Part shown: positions 55,728-64,000 of the stretch, in pieces
How the letters are laid out: the number at the start of each line of letters is the position of its first letter
Numbering within the stretch: position 1 is the first letter of the stretch
Source of the DNA: Streptomyces sp. TRM70350
GTDB taxonomy: Bacteria > Actinomycetota > Actinomycetes > Streptomycetales > Streptomycetaceae
Direction of reading: 5' to 3'
Length of the DNA: 64,000 nt
Assembly (NCBI RefSeq): GCF_019219825.1
Contig: NZ_JAHUXH010000001.1
Location: forward strand, 620,001-684,000
Made by a program: the position numbers and the translations under genes
The notes under the pieces: generated by a model
The model's input: the letters and a program-made list of their open reading frames with translations, nothing else
What the model was told of the DNA's origin: nothing
Databases searched by the model: none

Positions 55728-55958
55728 TCACACCAGATGGTCGAACTCGCCCTCCTTCGCACCGGCCAGGAACGCCGCCACCTCGGCCGCCGTGTACACG
55801 AGCGCCGGCCCGTCGGGATCGCGGGAGTTGCGCAGCGCGATGCCGCCGTCCACCAGCGGGGCGACCTCGACGCAGTTGCCCTCGGCGTTGCTGTGCCGGC
55901 TCTTGATCCAACGGGCGTCCAGCGAACTTGCCCGCACTCCGTTCGGCATCACTGGCAT
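55728..55958 (-). CDS. DUF397 partner protein
   Basis: 76 residues with the DUF397 pattern ARWIKSRHSNAEGNCVEVAPLVDGGIALRNSRDPDGPALVYTAAEVAAFLAGAKEGEFDHLV. It is 68 bases ahead of, and in the same direction as, the WhiJ-like gene. In characterised systems the small protein binds the regulator and changes its DNA binding. Confidence 0.9.
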   Translation of the reverse strand: MPVMPNGVRASSLDARWIKSRHSNAEGNCVEVAPLVDGGIALRNSRDPDGPALVYTAAEVAAFLAGAKEGEFDHLV

Positions 55959-56087
55959 GGCGTCCTCCCTCAGTTCACGGTGCTGAGTTCCCTACCCGAT
56001 TTTCGCGCAATTTCTCGTGCAATTGCACGCGGGCGCTCACGGCGTGGATAATAGCCGTGGCGTCAACCCGCCGGAAGACGCCCGATC

Positions 56088-56708
56088 ATGACGCTGCCTC
56101 AGGGAAAAGAGCAGGTCCACGGACCTGTCTCCCCGTCCGACATGACTGCCGCGGAAAGGCCCGACGCCATGCGTACCGCTTCGACCCAGCAGCCGAGCAA
56201 CGAGCGCACCGACCGCGAGACGCGGCCGAGTGGCGAAGTGACGCCGCTCCGGGCGCTGGGCGAGGTGCCGTGGCGGGAGATCCAGGACTCGACCGGATCC
56301 GCGGCCGCGATCCCGCTGCTGCTCAACACCATCGCGTGGGGCGGCCCCGAAGCCGCGAGCGGCGCGCTGCACGAACTGCGCGACCGCATCTGCCAGTACG
56401 GCTTCGTGGTGGAGCAGGCCACGGCCGCAACCGTGCCGTTCCTGTGGGAACTCGCCCAGCTGCCCCAGGTGACCTGCCGCGCCCGGATCATCCAGCTGCT
56501 GAAGAACATCGCCGACGCCCGCCAGTGGGAGCACACCGCCTCGGCCTACCCCAAGCTGCTCAACCACCGTGAGAACCACGTGGTCTGGGAGCGCGCCGCC
56601 CGCTGCGCCGTCCATGCCCACAGGGGTGTCCTCCGGCAGCTGATGGCCGAGGAGGACGCGGAGATCGCCCGTGCCTCCACCGAACTCGCCCGTTCTCTCG
56701 GCGAGTAG
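56088..56708 (+). CDS. hypothetical HEAT-like helical protein
   Basis: 206 residues. After a charged N-terminus, helices at about 60-205 include AAIPLLLNTIAWGGPEAASGALHELRDRICQYGFVVEQATAATVPFLWELAQLPQVTCRARIIQLLKNIADARQW, an armadillo/HEAT-type arrangement. Scaffold or binding role likely. It lies between the WhiJ/DUF397 pair and a broken transporter; ATG 56088 is the first start. Confidence 0.72.
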   Translation: MTLPQGKEQVHGPVSPSDMTAAERPDAMRTASTQQPSNERTDRETRPSGEVTPLRALGEVPWREIQDSTGSAAAIPLLLNTIAWGGPEAASGALHELRDRICQYGFVVEQATAATVPFLWELAQLPQVTCRARIIQLLKNIADARQWEHTASAYPKLLNHRENHVVWERAARCAVHAHRGVLRQLMAEEDAEIARASTELARSLGE

Positions 56709-56778
56709 CCGCACCGCGCCGCCAGTCCACCCGCTCCTGGTACACCCCTGGCCGAACGAGGGGAGTAAGCGCTTTCAC

Positions 56779-56817
56779 GCGCTTGTGCTCACCGCACCGC
56801 GCTTGCGCTCACCGCAC
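56779..56817 (+). repeat. two 19-bp direct repeats
   Basis: GCGCTTGTGCTCACCGCAC (56779-56797) and GCGCTTGCGCTCACCGCAC (56799-56817) differ by one base with a 20-bp period, just upstream of the broken ABC transporter gene. Confidence 0.8.
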
Positions 56818-56847
56818 GCACTCGGCCAACGGAGAGGACCACCGCGG

Positions 56848-58204
56848 ATGGCGTCGTCGATGGAGCAACCGCTCGACCATCACTACCGGGGCGAACACCC
56901 GATACGCACCCTCGCCTACCTCTTCCGCGCCGACCGCCTGCGGCTCGCCGCAGCCGTCGGCGTCTTCACCGTCAAGCACAGCCCCATCTGGCTGCTGCCG
57001 CTGATCACCGCGTCCATCATCGACACCGTCGTCCAGCACGGGCCGATCAGCGGAGACCCTGTCGTCCCGCGTCACGGAGATGACCCGGCTCATCCCGGTG
57101 ACCCGCGCGCACGGCCTGGAGGGCAAGGCGCTGCGCCGCATGGACGGCACCCTGCGCCGCCTGCTCACCTCCGGCATGCGCCTCGACCTGGTCAACGGCC
57201 GGTTCGGCTCGCTCGCCTGGGTGGTCCTCAACGTGATCGGCGTCCTCGTCCTCGCGGGCGCCGCACTGATCTCGTACTACGACGTCTGGGGCGTCACCCC
57301 CGGCGGCGTCGTCATGCTCAGCGCCTTCCTGACCACCCTCACCAACTCCACCACGACCCTCGCCGGCCTGGCCCCGGTCATCACCAAGGGCCTCGAATCG
57401 GTCCGCTCGGTCGGCGAAGTGCTCCAGGCGCCCGAACTGGAGGACAACGAGGGCAAGGCCCGGCTCACCGAACTGCGCGGGCAGGTCACCTTCCACACCG
57501 TGTGCCACGCGTACGAGGACGGCGGCCGGGCGGCGGTCCGCGACTTCACCCTCTCGGTCAGCCCCGGCGAGACCGTCGCCCTGGTCGGCGCGTCGGGCGC
57601 GGGCAAGTCCACGGTGCTCAACCTCGTCATCGGCTTCATCCGGCCCACCTCCGGCCGCCTGCTGCTCGACGGCACCGACATGACCACCCTCGACCTGCGC
57701 ACCTACCGGCGGTTCGTGTCGGTGGTGCCGCAGGAGTCGATCCTGTTCGACGGGACGGTCCGGGAGAACGTCGCCTACGGCATGGACGACGCCGACGAGG
57801 AGACGGTCCGGGCGGCGCTGCGGGACGCCAACGCGCTGGAGTTCGTCGACGCGCTTCCGCAGGGGCTCGACACCCTGGTCGGCGAGCGCGGCGCACGGCT
57901 GTCCGGCGGGCAGCGGCAGCGCCTCGCCATCGCCCGCGCCCTGATCCGCGACCCCAAGGTGCTCGTCCTGGACGAGGCGACCTCGGCGCTGGACACCCGC
58001 TCCGAGGCCCTGGTCCAGCAGGCGCTCGCCCGGCTCATGCGGGGACGTACCACGTTCGTGGTGGCCCACCGGCTGTCCACCGTGCGCGGCGCGGACCGGA
58101 TCGTGGTCATGGCGGACGGCCGGATCCAGGAGATCGGAAGCCACGAGGAGCTGCTGCGCCGGGGCGGGGCGTACGCGGCGCTGCACAGCGGTCAGGTGGC
58201 CTGA
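56848..58204 (+). pseudogene. ABC exporter with internal deletion and frameshift
   Basis: The first frame (ATG 56848) gives MASSMEQPLDHHYRGEHPIR and one membrane helix, ending ITASIIDTVVQHGPISG. At about 57055 the reading shifts to another frame that continues SSRVTEMTRLIPVTRAHGLE, two further membrane helices, then a complete ATPase: Walker A GASGAGKST, signature LSGGQRQR, Walker B VLVLDEATSALD, H-loop VAHRLST. About 130-150 residues (helices 2-3 and the first long intracellular loop) of a normal half-transporter are missing. It could not make a working six-helix domain. Pseudogene. Confidence 0.75.
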
Positions 58205-58340
58205 GATGTGAACGGCGGGCCGGCGGGGCTGTCCCGGTAGGCAACGGTATTGCGCCAAATGGGTGCCCCGGACTCGGGGAGGTGAATGGTCCGGCTCCGT
58301 TCGGGCATACGGTGCGCAAAAGTCGAGAGAGGGGCGCCCC

Positions 58341-58583
58341 GTGCTTGTTCCGGACCCGAAGGTCGTCAGGAAGCTGCTGACCAGGTACGCATCGCTGCGC
58401 ATCGCCCAGGCGGAGAGCGAGACGTCGACGACTGCACGGGAGTTGGAGGACGTCAGTTACACACTGTGCGTGATGATGGGCACCACCAGCATCCATGACG
58501 CGATCGCCAAGGCGGACGCCCTGCTGATGAACGGGCGCCCCACCGATCCGGACGGAGAGAGCGGACTGTCGCTGGCCGTCTGA
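58341..58583 (+). CDS. DUF5133 small protein
   Basis: 80 residues: LVPDPKVVRKLLTRYASLRIAQAESETSTTARELEDVSYTLCVMMGTTSIHDAIAKADALL is the DUF5133 family. It is predicted to be helical and cytosolic, function unknown. GTG 58341 has GAGAGGGG upstream. It converges with tgmB, stopping 2 bases away. Confidence 0.85.
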   Translation: MLVPDPKVVRKLLTRYASLRIAQAESETSTTARELEDVSYTLCVMMGTTSIHDAIAKADALLMNGRPTDPDGESGLSLAV

Positions 58584-58584
58584 A

Positions 58585-59568
58585 TCACGGCACGGCCGTC
58601 GTGGTGCCATTGATCCGCCGCTGCTTGTCGGCGGCGGGTCTCGCCAGCCACTCGGTGATGGTCCGGGCGATCGGCTGCCCCGTGTCGGCCTCGATGAAGC
58701 CGAACTGCCCGGACTGGTTGCACTCCAGGAACCACCACGTCCCGTCGGCGTCCTCGACGAAGTCGAAGGCACCGTAGGCGAGTTCCGCGTCCCGCAGATA
58801 CGCCCGCACGCCCTCGGCGACCCGCGGCGGCACCTCGGTGCACCGCCAGGGCGTCCTGTCCGCGGCGAAGCGGACGTCCACCTCGTCGGGATCGGCGTCG
58901 GGCGCGGTCGGCTTGCGGGCGGCCAGCAGCCGCTCGCCGACCACCGTGAGCCGGAGGTCGGCCCGCTTGGCGATACGCCGCTGCAGCAGCGTCGGTCCGA
59001 AGGCGACCGCGGCGAAGTCGGCGTCCGGTGCCACCCGGCTCGTCGGCACCGCCCTCGGCGGCTCCTGCGGATGAGCCCCTGAGACCGGTTTGACCACAAG
59101 GTCGGGGAAGCGCTCGGCGAAGTCCCGCGCGGCCTGCGGGAACGTCGTGATGAGCGTGGCCGGCACGGGCAGCCCGCAGCGCTGGGCGAGGCGCAGCTGC
59201 CACGGCTTGTGCCGGGCCCGGCGGGCCGCGTCCGGGTGGTTCATCCAGCGCGCGCCGGAGCTGCGCAGCATGCCGTACAGCGCCTGTGAGGACTCCTCCG
59301 TCAGCCACGCGGACGGCTCGGCCACCCGCGTGGCCGGAGTTCCCGGCCGGCGCAGCCACACGGACCGCAGTCCGTCCATGCTCACCAGCCGGCCCGCGGA
59401 CCACAGGTGTCCGCGGAACGTGCCGTGCACAAACTCGCCCGACAGGGCGGCCCCGCCGATCAGATCGGCGGGATCGAGGCGGACCACCGGAACCCCGGAC
59501 GCGTTCAGGTGGACCACCACCATGTCCGCCGTGACGTCCTCGGCGTTGGTCAGGATCAGTACGGTCAT
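58585..59568 (-). CDS. tgmB: ATP-grasp RiPP maturase (graspetide cyclase) TgmB
   Basis: 327 residues, ATP-grasp fold of the MvdC/MvdD/TgmB type. N-terminal ILTNAEDVTADMVVVHLNASGVPVVRLDPAD, ATP-binding VVKPVSGAHP, LLQRRI, and the metal loop FDFVEDADGTWWFLECNQSGQFGFIE are typical. The enzyme would phosphorylate Asp/Glu side chains of the precursor TgmA and form side-chain ester or amide rings with Thr, Ser or Lys. It lies directly downstream of tgmA (15-base gap), same strand. Confidence 0.92.
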   Translation of the reverse strand: MTVLILTNAEDVTADMVVVHLNASGVPVVRLDPADLIGGAALSGEFVHGTFRGHLWSAGRLVSMDGLRSVWLRRPGTPATRVAEPSAWLTEESSQALYGMLRSSGARWMNHPDAARRARHKPWQLRLAQRCGLPVPATLITTFPQAARDFAERFPDLVVKPVSGAHPQEPPRAVPTSRVAPDADFAAVAFGPTLLQRRIAKRADLRLTVVGERLLAARKPTAPDADPDEVDVRFAADRTPWRCTEVPPRVAEGVRAYLRDAELAYGAFDFVEDADGTWWFLECNQSGQFGFIEADTGQPIARTITEWLARPAADKQRRINGTTTAVP

Positions 59569-59583
59569 GTCGGCGGCCCGGGG

Positions 59584-59775
59584 TCAGTCGTCGAAGTGCG
59601 TCTTCGAGCCGGCCGTGGAGGTCGTTGTCGCCAGCTCTCTGAGCAGCGCGAGGTCCGTGGCGGCTATCCGCCCGTCGAACAGCACGTTCACCTGCAGGCC
59701 GGGGTCGTACGCGTACGGCGTGGCGACGTCCAACTCCGCCGCCGGGCGTGCGTAGTTGAGCGCGAACGGTTGCAT
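59584..59775 (-). CDS. tgmA: graspetide precursor peptide TgmA
   Basis: 63 residues. The leader MQPFALNYARPA followed by TPYAYDPGLQVNVLFDGR matches the ATP-grasp-modified RiPP precursor family. The C-terminal core is about residues 50-63, rich in Thr/Ser (T50, T51, T52, S53, T54, S57, T59) with Lys58 and two terminal Asp (D62, D63), giving acceptors and donors for ester or amide rings. ATG 59775 follows GAGGGAGAGACG. No methyltransferase or protease gene lies next to it. Confidence 0.9.
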   Translation of the reverse strand: MQPFALNYARPAAELDVATPYAYDPGLQVNVLFDGRIAATDLALLRELATTTSTAGSKTHFDD

Positions 59776-60089
59776 CGTCTCTCCCTCTCGGTGCTGCCCC
59801 GGTCAGGCCGTCGGCCTGCCGTGTGGTGGCATCTCCCGCTCGTTGTCCGGGGCTTCCATGGACTTATACGAATCGAACGGGTGGTTGGTTTCCTTACGCT
59901 CCGTGATTGCGGGCGAGTTGGCCGCTCTGAACCTGAGACGGCCGACGGATTCGGTCGGTTGACTGGTCGTGGGGTCGGGAGCCGCGCACACGCGGCGGCG
60001 GTGGGGCGCATCGGGGCGGTCGCGGGGGCGCGTGGCTCGGGCCGCGCCCTTGAGTGAGGGTGCGGAGTGCGGGGATCCGTCCGGAAACG
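59776..60089. other. tgmA upstream region
   Basis: About 310 bp holding the tgmA promoter. On the minus strand a TATAAG box near 59860 could be a -10 element, and a short frame of 18 codons ending at 59803 precedes tgmA. No palindrome or gene is supportable. Confidence 0.4.
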
Positions 60090-60404
60090 TCAGGCGGGTT
60101 CGCCGGGCCGGCCGACCTCGGCAGGGGTGCGGTGCGTTCGTGCGGCAACGGGGGCGCGCAGGGTGCGCAGAGCGAGCAGGAGTACGCCGATGTCGTCCAG
60201 GTACACCGGATCGGGCAACAGGTCGGTCGGCAGTACGAAGTACAGGACGGCGCCCCAGAACACCCAGCGTGGCCCGGTCGGCAGCCCGGCCCGCCGCAGT
60301 CCGCGCCGGGCCCGGACCAGCCGTACCAACAGCCCCACGGCCGCGGCGAGCAGAAGCGCCGCGATCACGGCGACGACGGCGAGCACTGCAGTGGTGGAAT
60401 CCAC
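60090..60404 (-). CDS. DUF1232 (YkvA-like) membrane protein
   Basis: 104 residues: a hydrophobic N-terminal helix (about 6-29), then PTGPRWVFWGAVLYFVLPTDLLPDPVYLDDIGVLLLALRTL, the DUF1232 signature with PTDLLPD. GTG 60404 follows GAGGAGGGCCC. Function unknown. It lies upstream of tgmA on the same strand but 300 bases away. Confidence 0.85.
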   Translation of the reverse strand: MDSTTAVLAVVAVIAALLLAAAVGLLVRLVRARRGLRRAGLPTGPRWVFWGAVLYFVLPTDLLPDPVYLDDIGVLLLALRTLRAPVAARTHRTPAEVGRPGEPA

Positions 60405-60709
60405 GGGCCCTCCTCGAATCCGGTGCAGCGCTACGCGCGTGCCCTACTTGGATTCCCTGATACGGCTCCGGTATTGCCTCCGTTGCGGCGTTTGTGCCCC
60501 TCGGCACGTCCCGTCCCGGTACGGGAGTGCCTGGGCTGACGCCCGTGAACGCGAGGAACGGGGCTGCCGGGGCGGCGCGGCCGCGCGGCGCGGTTCAGGT
60601 GGCCGCGTCCGTTGCGCGGGTGCGCCCGCCCGCCGCGCGCGCCTGCTGTGGCCGAGCCCGCCCGGCCGCGGCGTGCGCCCCGCTGGTGCGTCCGTCGGGA
60701 CGCGGCCGT
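60405..60709. other. intergenic gap
   Basis: About 300 bp of GC-rich sequence between the DUF1232 and coiled-coil genes. I see no gene, repeat or clear hairpin. Confidence 0.4.
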
Positions 60710-61864
60710 TCAGCCGGCCGGGCCGCCGGAGCCGCTCTCCCCGCCGCCCTCATCCGTCGCACGCCGGGCCTTCCCGCCGCCCTTGAGGCGTTCCAGGGTG
60801 CGGGTCAGCTGCTGCAGTGGGGACGCGGGGGGCGGGTCCTGGCGCTGTTCGCGGGAGGGCGGCTCGGGGATGACGGCGGCCGACTCGCGGTAGGCGGCGA
60901 GGGCCTCATGGGCGCGTTCGGCGGCCTCCCGGTACAGGTCCCGGGACCTGGTCATGGCCTCCAGCGCCTCGGCGTACATCTTCACCAGCGCCCGCTCGCG
61001 CGCCAGCTCCTCCTCCAAAGTCAGCAGATGCCAGTCCTCCCGCAGCACGGTCAGCACCTCCTCGGCCCCGTCCGGCAGCGGCCGCGCCGCGGCGGTGAAC
61101 CGGCTCAGCGCCTCGATCAGCTCGGCCGGTTCCGAGCCGTCCAGGAAGACACTCCGCACGGCGAAGGCGTCACCGTCGTAGCCCTCCGGCGCCGGGGCGC
61201 CCGGCAGCACCACGGCACCACCGCGCGGCACCTGCGCCCCCGAGTCCCGCAGCGCCCAGTTCACGGCCCGCAACTGCTGCGGCGCGGCCCGGTGCTCCAC
61301 CACCCGGTGCCGCAGCCCCGGCGGCAGCAGCCGGGCCAGCGGCAGGCGGCCGCGCGCGTCGGGCGTCATGGCCTCGTGGACGACGCAGTGGACGGACCAC
61401 CCGCTGCGCGCGGCCGCCCTGAGGACGCGGCGCAGCTCCTTGTCGTCCGACGGCAGCGGGTTGACGTCCCGGAACCGCAGCTCCGCGCCCGTCTCCGCCT
61501 CGTGGTCCCAGGTCGCGTCGGAATCGTCCGGCCAGAACACCGTCGCGGGCGACGGCCACCGCGGATCCCAAGCGGCCTCCGCCTCCGCCACCAGCACCCA
61601 CTCCCGCCCCTCGGCCGGGCCGTGCGCCAGCGACAGCCTGGCCCGCACGGTCACCCCTTCGCCGGTCTCCCAGCGCGCCTCGAAGACCCGCTCCCGCGCG
61701 CCCACGGCCTCGGGCAGCTCCAGCCAGTCGCGGATCACCCCGCTGTCCTTGAGCTGCTGCACATGCCGTCGGAGTACGTCTTCCGCGGCGGGCCCGACAT
61801 GGCGGCCGCGGGCCAGCCACACCGTGGGGGGAGTCATGGGGCGGACAGAGGTGGAGGTCGACAT
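60710..61864 (-). CDS. hypothetical protein with C-terminal coiled coil
   Basis: 384 residues. The N-terminal 260 residues form an unrecognised alpha/beta region with many Trp (FEARWETGEGVTVRARL, WDPRWPSPATVFW). The segment at about 275-345 (LTLEEELARERALVKMYAEALEAMTRSRDLYREAAERAHEALAAY) is a heptad-patterned coiled coil, and the tail is disordered and Pro/Gly-rich. ATG 61864 is the first start. A scaffold or regulatory role is possible. Confidence 0.72.
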   Translation of the reverse strand: MSTSTSVRPMTPPTVWLARGRHVGPAAEDVLRRHVQQLKDSGVIRDWLELPEAVGARERVFEARWETGEGVTVRARLSLAHGPAEGREWVLVAEAEAAWDPRWPSPATVFWPDDSDATWDHEAETGAELRFRDVNPLPSDDKELRRVLRAAARSGWSVHCVVHEAMTPDARGRLPLARLLPPGLRHRVVEHRAAPQQLRAVNWALRDSGAQVPRGGAVVLPGAPAPEGYDGDAFAVRSVFLDGSEPAELIEALSRFTAAARPLPDGAEEVLTVLREDWHLLTLEEELARERALVKMYAEALEAMTRSRDLYREAAERAHEALAAYRESAAVIPEPPSREQRQDPPPASPLQQLTRTLERLKGGGKARRATDEGGGESGSGGPAG

Positions 61865-62043
61865 GGGTCCATCTGTGAACGGGGGCGACGTGTGACTGCC
61901 AGTATCGTCGCCGCGGACGGTCGGGATCACCCGGGGGCACCCGGCGGGAGGCGGTCCGCCTGCGGTCATGTGCAAGGTCAGCGATGGTGGGCAGGAGGAC
62001 ATCGGCCGATCGTACGGTGGAGACCGGACAAGGAGTGACTCCT

Positions 62044-62838
62044 GTGAACGTGGACCTCGGCGGGCGAACCGCGCTGGTGACAGGCTCCTCCCAGGGCATC
62101 GGAGCGGCGATCGCGGTGGGCCTGGCCCGGGCCGGCGCCCGCGTCGGCGTCAACGGACGGGACGCCGAACGCCTCGAAAGGAGTGTCGAGAAACTGCGGG
62201 CCGAGGTGCCGGACGGCCTGTTCGTGCCCGTCGCCGCCGACCTGGGCACCGAGGAGGGCGCCGCCCGCGCCGTGGCCGCCCTGCCCGACGCCGACATCCT
62301 CGTCAACAACCTCGGCATCTTCGGCCCCACCCCCGCCCTCGACATCACCGACGACGAGTGGCGCCGCTACTTCGAGATCAACGTCCTGTCGGCGGTCCGG
62401 CTGATCCGCTCGTACCTCCCCCGGATGATCGACCAGGGGTGGGGCCGGGTGCTGAACATCGCGAGCGACTCCGCCGTCGTCATCCCCGCCGAGATGATCC
62501 ATTACGGCATGTCGAAGACCGCGCTGCTCGCGGTGAGCCGCGGGTTCGCGAAGGAGGCGGCGGGCAGCGGCGTCACCGTGAACTCGGTCATCGCGGGCCC
62601 CACCCACACCGAGGGCGTCGAGGACTTCGTCTACCGGCTGGTCGACCGCGACCTGCCCTGGGACGAGGCCCAGCGCGCCTTCATGCGGGACCACCGCCCG
62701 CAGTCACTGCTCCAACGCCTGATCGAACCCGAGGAGATCGCGAACCTCGTCGTGTACCTGAGCTCCCCGCTCGCGTCCGCCACGACGGGCGCGGCCGTGC
62801 GGGTCGACGGGGGATACGTGGACTCGATCCTGCCCTAG
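62044..62838 (+). CDS. SDR family oxidoreductase (FabG-like)
   Basis: 264 residues, classical short-chain dehydrogenase. TGSSQGIGAAIA (cofactor motif), NNLGIFG, the catalytic Ser in NIASDSA and HYGMSK (Tyr and Lys). NGRDAERLERS after the second strand suggests NADP(H). GTG 62044 follows AAGGAG. Reaction unknown; the family covers beta-ketoacyl and sugar reductases. Confidence 0.87.
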   Translation: MNVDLGGRTALVTGSSQGIGAAIAVGLARAGARVGVNGRDAERLERSVEKLRAEVPDGLFVPVAADLGTEEGAARAVAALPDADILVNNLGIFGPTPALDITDDEWRRYFEINVLSAVRLIRSYLPRMIDQGWGRVLNIASDSAVVIPAEMIHYGMSKTALLAVSRGFAKEAAGSGVTVNSVIAGPTHTEGVEDFVYRLVDRDLPWDEAQRAFMRDHRPQSLLQRLIEPEEIANLVVYLSSPLASATTGAAVRVDGGYVDSILP

Positions 62839-62842
62839 CCGC

Positions 62843-64000
62843 TCACCAGCCCGTCCACAACAGGTGGTTGACGAGCAGCGCGACCACGGCCTGCGCCGCG
62901 AGCCAGCCGCGGGGGCGGGGCAGGAAGGCGCAGGCGGCCAGCAGCCAGAGGGCGAACGGCAGCCAGATCCGCTCCGTCTCCGCCTTGCTCATCCCCGACA
63001 GATCGGCGACGAGGAGAGCGAGGAGAGCGGCGAGGAGGAGGACGGCGAGACGGGGCTCGGGCGAGCTCAGGAAGCCGTCCCGCCCGCGCTGCCGCCGCAG
63101 CACCCCACCCGCGCGCACCAGCCCCGCCACCGTCGCCAGTCCCACGACCAGCACCGTGCACGCCGGATTGGCCCACACCCAGTACCAGTACGGCCGAACA
63201 CCCCCCGCCCCTTGGTTGTAGCGCTCCACCAGCAGGTGGTACGCCTCCCAGTAGTTGAACCCGGCGAGGGTGAACGCCAACGGCACGACGATCACCCCGG
63301 CCACCAAGGGCAGCACCACCGCCCGCCGATTCCGCCCCAGGACGAGCACGCCCACCCCGATGATCCCGATCAGCGTCAGCCCGTACGACAGGTAACAGGT
63401 GAGCCCGTAGAGCAGTCCCGCCCCGAACGCCGCCGCCCGCGGCCGTCGCCCCGTCACCGCGAGGGCGAACAGGGCCACCGCCCAGGCGGCGACCGCCGTG
63501 AAGTACCCGTCGGCCGACGTCCCCATCCACACCGCGCCCGGCGCCAGCACCAGAAACGGCGCCGCCCGCCGCGCGAGCCGCTCCGCGGCCAGTGCCCGGA
63601 CCGTCACCAGCACGGCCATCACCGTGGTGGCCCCCACGGTGATGCACCAGACGCCCGCCCAGGCACCGCCGCCCAGCCCGATCCGGTCGAGCAGGACGAA
63701 GGTGAGGGTGGCGCCGGGCGGGTGACCGGCGACGTGCGCGGGCCAGTGGTCGGGGCCCTGGATCACGATGTACTGGGTGAAGTTCCGCAGGGCCGCCGGA
63801 ATGTCGTGGAACCGGTCGATGACCTGGAGGTACTCGTACCGCGTGGTCAGCCGGGCGGCGACGCCCCGGTGCCAGCCGTCGATGAGCGCCAGGGACCACG
63901 TCCAGGCCATCGCGGCGCCACAGGCCACGGCGAGCAGCGCCCGCCACGGCAGCCGGGCGGCGAGCCCGGGCCCGTACGCCACCACCGCCACCGCCACCAC
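62843..64000 (-). CDS. polytopic membrane protein, 5' end beyond the window
   Basis: The visible 385 residues contain about nine membrane helices separated by short loops, with DRFHDIPAALRNFTQYIVIQGPDHWPAHVAGHPPGATL after the first. The layout and the late AETERIWLPFALWLLAACAF resemble GT-C type membrane glycosyltransferases. It stops 5 bases after the convergent SDR gene. The start and N-terminal residues lie outside. Confidence 0.72.
   Translation of the reverse strand: MVAVAVVAYGPGLAARLPWRALLAVACGAAMAWTWSLALIDGWHRGVAARLTTRYEYLQVIDRFHDIPAALRNFTQYIVIQGPDHWPAHVAGHPPGATLTFVLLDRIGLGGGAWAGVWCITVGATTVMAVLVTVRALAAERLARRAAPFLVLAPGAVWMGTSADGYFTAVAAWAVALFALAVTGRRPRAAAFGAGLLYGLTCYLSYGLTLIGIIGVGVLVLGRNRRAVVLPLVAGVIVVPLAFTLAGFNYWEAYHLLVERYNQGAGGVRPYWYWVWANPACTVLVVGLATVAGLVRAGGVLRRQRGRDGFLSSPEPRLAVLLLAALLALLVADLSGMSKAETERIWLPFALWLLAACAFLPRPRGWLAAQAVVALLVNHLLWTGW

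Overview
This is a high-GC actinobacterial window that reads as Streptomyces. The markers are mycothiol-linked formaldehyde genes, DUF574 (SAM-dependent) methyltransferases, a WhiJ-type helix-turn-helix/DUF397 pair, DUF6479, DUF5709 and DUF5133 proteins, SpoIIE-type phosphatases and many GTG starts. There is no rRNA, tRNA, CRISPR array or intact mobile element. Several genes are broken (a ctaD fragment, an aminoglycoside-phosphotransferase-like gene, a Gfo/Idh oxidoreductase, an aldo/keto reductase, an ABC transporter and a toroid-like gene), which fits a plastic chromosomal region; the single-base frameshifts could also be sequencing errors.

Layout. 0-5.7 kb: a truncated ctaD remnant, small proteins, a metallophosphoesterase, a frameshifted phosphotransferase, xdhC, and an Otr(A)-like ribosomal protection gene preceded by an 8-bp tandem repeat and a possible leader peptide. 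5.7-9.7 kb: a secreted GH5 glycosidase, a secreted beta-propeller protein and a divergent TetR regulator with palindromic operator candidates. 9.7-13.3 kb: folD under a ZTP riboswitch, a SnoaL-like protein and an ABC exporter. 13.3-16.5 kb: a sulfane-sulfur unit (rhodanese, CstR-like repressor, TauE exporter, persulfide dioxygenase-rhodanese) with three repressor-type palindromes. 16.6-18.8 kb: mycothiol-dependent formaldehyde dehydrogenase, a metallo-hydrolase and a DUF4180 protein. 18.9-26.8 kb: an SDR, an L,D-transpeptidase, a membrane-anchored serine protease, a DUF574 methyltransferase, a MalY-type aminotransferase, an F420-type flavin-fold protein, a DUF35 protein and a TetR regulator with repeated operators.

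26.8-32.7 kb is a signalling island: STAS-ANTAR protein, winged-helix protein on a predicted leaderless transcript, ANTAR-GAF-PAS-PP2C phosphatase, a 116-bp tandem repeat and an RpiR regulator. 32.8-41 kb: a Tat-exported PAP2 phosphatase/haloperoxidase, a frameshifted toroid-like gene, a P-loop kinase, a SnoaL-like protein, and a coupled HAD phosphomutase-GH65 phosphorylase pair. 41-49.7 kb: a membrane glycosyltransferase-like protein, an orphan proteasome beta subunit, peptidase E, an APC permease operon, a DUF5709 protein and sthA. 49.8-52.5 kb: a second SpoIIE-type phosphatase, a GlsB-type membrane protein and a Gfo/Idh oxidoreductase separated by a 42-bp palindrome. 53-58.2 kb: aldo/keto reductase debris, a second DUF574 methyltransferase, the WhiJ-like/DUF397 pair and a broken ABC transporter. 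58.3-60.4 kb: a minimal graspetide (ATP-grasp RiPP) locus, tgmA-tgmB, beside DUF5133 and DUF1232 proteins. 60.7-64 kb: a coiled-coil protein, an SDR, and a membrane protein cut by the window edge.

The best leads are the graspetide pair without a neighbouring methyltransferase, the orphan proteasome beta subunit with an intact catalytic triad, the leader structure before the ribosomal protection gene, and the persulfide-responsive regulon.
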